Shown here: one piece after another, positions 61,109-64,000 of the stretch
How positions within the stretch are numbered: position 1 is the stretch's first letter
Layout of the letters: the number at the start of each line of letters is the position of its first letter
Assembly: GCA_017534535.1 (NCBI GenBank)
Contig: JAFXVZ010000037.1
Coordinates: 62,001 to 126,000 of the forward strand
DNA length: 64,000 nucleotides
From: Bacteroidaceae bacterium
Lineage (GTDB): Bacteria; Bacteroidota; Bacteroidia; Bacteroidales; Bacteroidaceae
Direction of reading: 5' to 3'
The notes under the pieces: generated by a model
Database searches by the model: none
What the model was told of the DNA's origin: nothing
What the model saw: only the letters and a program-made list of their open reading frames with translations
Made by a program: the position numbers and the translations under genes

Positions 61109-61196
61109 ATTTCCATCCTCCTGTTTTTGTTAGCGTTGTAATAAAGTCACTTGTCAGTCAGCAAATAGCTTGCCAAAGCCGAATTATGCCACACTG

Positions 61197-62624
61197 TCAG
61201 CTATTTTTGCGGTACCAGTGGCAGAACCATCCCGTAGCGACAACTACTGCCACTGCGCCACAGATATAGGCGATGTTCTTGTCTAAGCCGAACGCAATAG
61301 GCGACAATATGAGGAACGACACCGTTACTACCGTCATGAACATAGCCGGTATCAGTGTGATATAGAAAAATTTACGCTGTTTTACTAAATATACTGTTTC
61401 TGTCCACAGCACGATGGTAGCCAGCGACTGGTTGGCCCATCCGAAATAGTTCCAGATAACGTTGAAGCCATTCTCGTCGGCAATGTTGAACCACAACAGA
61501 CCAAGGGCAATCAGGAACAGCGGAATGCAAATCATGAAACGGTTGATAATCTTTTGTTGGCTCAGGTGCACGAACTCCGAGATGATCAGTCGCGCACTGC
61601 GGAAAGCTGTATCACCACTGGTGATGGGAGCAGCTACCACACCCAACAGGGCCAAGATTCCACCCAAAGTACCCAACCATCCTTCAGACACCAGTGTCAC
61701 CACCTGGGGAGGAGCCGACTTGAGCGAAGCACCCAGCGCTTCTGCAGCACCACCATAGAAGAAATAGGATGAAACAGCTGCCCAAATCAGAGCGACCACA
61801 CCTTCGGCAATCATGGCACCATAGAAGATGGGGCGTCCTTGCTTCTCATGCTGCATACAACGCGCCATCAATGGGCTTTGGGTAGCATGGAAACCACTCA
61901 GTGCACCACAGGCAATGGTGATGAACAAGCACGGGAAGATAGGTCCTGCCGATGGTTTCATATTATCCAGTCCGTCCCACACCTCAGGGATGTTGGGCAT
62001 ATCCTTGATGAGTACCACGGAAAGGGCTACTGCCATGAACATCAGTGAGAAAGCAAACAAAGGATAGATGCGGCCAATGATTTTGTCGATAGGCAACATC
62101 GTGGCGATGATGTAATAGAAGAAGATGATGAGACACCAAATCATCACCATCTGTGTGCCACCACCCATCTTGTCGCCCAAGATCATGGCAGGGCTATATA
62201 CGAACACAGTGCCCACCATGAGCAGCAGGAACACCGAGAACACCAGCATGATTTTCTTGGCTGTGCCACCTAAGTATTTGCCTACCAGCTCAGGCACTCC
62301 CACACCATCATGACGGACGGAGAGCATGCCACAGAGGTAGTCGTGCACAGCACCAGCAAAGATGCATCCAAACACGATCCATAAGTAAGATGATGGACCA
62401 AACTGGGCACCCATGATGGCACCGAAGATAGGACCAGTGCCGGCAATGTTGAGAAACTGAATCATAAACACTTTCCAGCCAGGCAGTGGGATATAGTCCA
62501 CACCATCAGCATGAGAATAGGCAGGGGTAGGGCGATTGTCGGGAGCAAATAGCTTTTCCACAAACTTTCCATACACCAAATAACCGATCAATAATGCCAC
62601 TAAGGCAATAAAAAACGATACCAT
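61197..62624 (-). CDS. cstA: CstA-family carbon starvation/peptide or pyruvate transporter
   Basis: A 475-residue integral membrane protein with about 12 to 13 helices. It shows KVFMIQFLNIAGTGPIFGAIMGAQFGP, LWIVFGCIFAGAVHDYLCGMLSVRHDG, FVYSPAMILGDKMGG and ALSGFHATQSPLMARCM, all characteristic of CstA. The E. coli homologues CstA and BtsT take up pyruvate, and CstA also affects peptide use. This is the short form found in anaerobes. A minus-strand TAACTTTG at 62653-62660 is its promoter. It is divergent from the CPBP gene. Confidence 0.9.
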   Translation of the reverse strand: MVSFFIALVALLIGYLVYGKFVEKLFAPDNRPTPAYSHADGVDYIPLPGWKVFMIQFLNIAGTGPIFGAIMGAQFGPSSYLWIVFGCIFAGAVHDYLCGMLSVRHDGVGVPELVGKYLGGTAKKIMLVFSVFLLLMVGTVFVYSPAMILGDKMGGGTQMVMIWCLIIFFYYIIATMLPIDKIIGRIYPLFAFSLMFMAVALSVVLIKDMPNIPEVWDGLDNMKPSAGPIFPCLFITIACGALSGFHATQSPLMARCMQHEKQGRPIFYGAMIAEGVVALIWAAVSSYFFYGGAAEALGASLKSAPPQVVTLVSEGWLGTLGGILALLGVVAAPITSGDTAFRSARLIISEFVHLSQQKIINRFMICIPLFLIALGLLWFNIADENGFNVIWNYFGWANQSLATIVLWTETVYLVKQRKFFYITLIPAMFMTVVTVSFLILSPIAFGLDKNIAYICGAVAVVVATGWFCHWYRKNS

Positions 62625-62652
62625 ATTATTTTTTGATTTACGAATTTAGGTG

Positions 62653-62677
62653 CAAAGTTAAAGATTTATTATCTTTG
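62653..62677. promoter_or_regulatory. Divergent promoters for cstA and the CPBP gene
   Basis: TAACTTTG on the minus strand (62653-62660) and TATCTTTG on the plus strand (62670-62677), both matching TAnnTTTG. Confidence 0.6.
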
Positions 62678-62700
62678 TACCCAAAATATAGCGAAAGATT

Positions 62701-63630
62701 ATGAAGAAATATCTTATTTTATTAGCTAAGCTCATCGTTTTTGCACTTGGAGCTGCCTTTTTTATGGTGGTTTTGATGGTTCCATTCGCCTTATCAGGAT
62801 GGGTAGATGTGAACAACCCCGAGCGATGGGCCATATTGGTCCTCGAAGTCATCCAGCTGATATCTGTATTACTTCCAGCCTGGCTCATTATCCACTATTG
62901 GGATGAGGTGCCATTTGTCACCAATATGGGCTTCTGCCTGCGGGGCAGGGGCAAGGATTTGCTCTGTGGCTTGGGCGTAGCAGCTGCCATCTATGCCATT
63001 GGCTATATCGTATCCCTCATTGCTGGGTGGATTCGCATCGATGGTGTGCATTTCGACCCCTCTTACCTGATATTGCAGTTTGTGTTCTACATCATGGTGG
63101 CCGTAATGGAGGAGTCCATGATGCGAGGCTTCGTGCTTGGCCACATGCTCGATACAGGCATGAATAAGTTCCTGGCACTTGTCGTCTCTGCCTTCCTTTT
63201 TGCTTGTCTGCATCTGGGCAATCCTGGTATGACCCACTTCTCGCTGTTCAACCTTACGTTGGCAGGCATCCTGCTCGGCGTGGCCTATATCTATACCCGC
63301 AACCTGTGGTTCCCCATCAGCTTGCACTTGTTCTGGAACTTCATCCAAGGACCCATCTTGGGCTATGACGTGAGTGGCATAGGCGAGGAGGACACCCTGT
63401 TGAAGCTGAATATCTCCGACAATACACTGATGAACGGAGGCGACTTCGGCTTCGAGGCTTCTTTGCCTTGCACCATCCTGATGATAATAGCCACAGGCCT
63501 GATTATCTATTATTTTGAAACCAAAAAAGTGAAATATGAAGAAGCAACTGTTGTTTTGGATGAGTCTGCTAATGATGACATCCTGTATGACCTCGGGGGA
63601 GACGAAGACGGTGGAACTGAGAGTAATTGA
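62701..63630 (+). CDS. CPBP-family intramembrane metalloprotease (CAAX/Abi type)
   Basis: A 309-residue multi-pass membrane protein. The CPBP motifs are present: EESMMRGFVLGHM (Glu-Glu and Arg), FACLHLGNPG (first His) and ISLHLFWNFIQG (second His and Asn). Related proteins process prenylated proteins or bacteriocin-linked peptides, but the substrate is unknown here. The C-terminal 30 residues form an acidic cytoplasmic-type tail (DESANDDILYDLGGDEDGG). The DNA that encodes this tail is read in another frame as the signal peptide of the next gene, a 95-base overlap. Confidence 0.87.
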   Translation: MKKYLILLAKLIVFALGAAFFMVVLMVPFALSGWVDVNNPERWAILVLEVIQLISVLLPAWLIIHYWDEVPFVTNMGFCLRGRGKDLLCGLGVAAAIYAIGYIVSLIAGWIRIDGVHFDPSYLILQFVFYIMVAVMEESMMRGFVLGHMLDTGMNKFLALVVSAFLFACLHLGNPGMTHFSLFNLTLAGILLGVAYIYTRNLWFPISLHLFWNFIQGPILGYDVSGIGEEDTLLKLNISDNTLMNGGDFGFEASLPCTILMIIATGLIIYYFETKKVKYEEATVVLDESANDDILYDLGGDEDGGTESN

Positions 63631-64000
63631 AACCAGTGATGTGCATGGTAGTTTCTACCCCTACGACTTTATCAACCGCAAGGATGTAAAGGGTAGCCTG
63701 GCACGAGTGCATACCTATGTAGAAGGCCTTCGTCAGCAGTATGGCGACAACGTGTTGCTGTTCGACAACGGCGATATCCTGCAAGGACAACCCTCCGCCT
63801 ATTACTACAACTATATCGACCAGCAGTCGCGCCATCTGGCAGGCGAGATGCTGAGCTTCATGGGCTTTGATGCAGGCAATATGGGCAACCACGATGTGGA
63901 GGTGAGCCGTCCTGTGTTCGACCGTTGGGCCAACGATTGCGACTTCCCCATATTGGGAGCCAATATCATAGAGACAGCCACCGGGAAGCCCCATTTCAAG
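63536..64000 (+). CDS. 5'-nucleotidase/metallophosphoesterase family lipoprotein, 3' end beyond the window
   Basis: Open to the right edge (155 codons seen). It begins MKKQLLFWMSLLMMTSC, a lipoprotein signal with Cys17. The metallophosphatase motifs follow: ETSDVHGSFYPYD, LLFDNGDILQGQP and MGNHDVEVSR, as in the UshA/5'-nucleotidase family that releases phosphate from nucleotides or 2',3'-cyclic nucleotides at the cell surface. ATG 63536 lies inside the upstream CPBP gene in a different frame. The overlap is long for this genome, but the signal peptide is convincing. Confidence 0.85.
   Translation, partial: MKKQLLFWMSLLMMTSCMTSGETKTVELRVIETSDVHGSFYPYDFINRKDVKGSLARVHTYVEGLRQQYGDNVLLFDNGDILQGQPSAYYYNYIDQQSRHLAGEMLSFMGFDAGNMGNHDVEVSRPVFDRWANDCDFPILGANIIETATGKPHFK

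Overview
The window is a stretch of a Bacteroidetes chromosome, most like Prevotella/Segatella. The evidence is a SusC/SusD pair, many lipoproteins with Bacteroidales-style signal peptides, an S46 dipeptidyl-peptidase, the hisG-D-C-B order with a bifunctional hisB, and Bacteroidetes promoters of the form TTG-N19/20-TAnnTTTG in front of most transcription units. No rRNA, tRNA or CRISPR array was recognised.

Layout. 1-3324 is an accessory cassette on the minus strand: two unrecognised genes, a VirE-N/BT4734-like primase-domain gene and the start of a large partner protein that leaves the window. It is preceded by a 180-bp non-coding element with TTGCA-rich inverted arms. 4224-10766 holds three tandem fimbrillin-like lipoprotein genes, each with its own promoter and terminator, with a shared N-terminal half and shuffled C-terminal beta modules. 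10952-27711 is mostly housekeeping: SUI1, FAH hydrolase, ispF, a GH78 rhamnosidase, a subtilase, xseAB, ilvE, trmB, mrp, mdh, nadK, radA, an FAD-dependent protein and a LuxR-type regulator. 27712-30341 is an accessory island: a PD-(D/E)XK nuclease-domain protein coupled to a CbbX-like AAA+ ATPase, with a nine-unit 22-bp repeat array just past the ATPase gene. 30523-45789 contains a membrane/zinc-ribbon lipoprotein, a U32 peptidase, metA, a SusCD pair, an M13 peptidase, a GH16 glucanase, a DUF362 protein, a CobW GTPase and an exported PatB-like PLP enzyme. 45979-53503 has a serine hydrolase, the his operon (hisD and hisC fused in frame) and sdaA. 53535-64000 has a membrane protein, an S46 peptidase, a DUF4369 lipoprotein, a second TTGCA-arm element with a perfect 49-bp palindrome next to HU-like and XRE remnants, dnaJ-grpE, cstA, a CPBP protease and a 5'-nucleotidase that leaves the window.

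Three families of small repeats run through the whole window. Family A is a 7-bp repeat (GTCAATN). It lies between genes and also inside radA, the U32 peptidase gene, cobW, hisDC and hisB, where it encodes variants of a V-N-G-Q-S-S-I cycle. Because 7 is not a multiple of 3, it is open in every frame in one orientation and carries TGA in every frame in the other. Family B is a 7-bp repeat (AATGAAG/C) at gene junctions, whose ATGA supplies both a stop and a start. The third is a REP-like element whose internal stem is conserved through compensatory changes; one copy is translated as the N-terminal extension of HisB. These repeats, the nuclease/ATPase locus with its 22-bp array, and the paired TTGCA-arm elements are the most likely places for undescribed biology.
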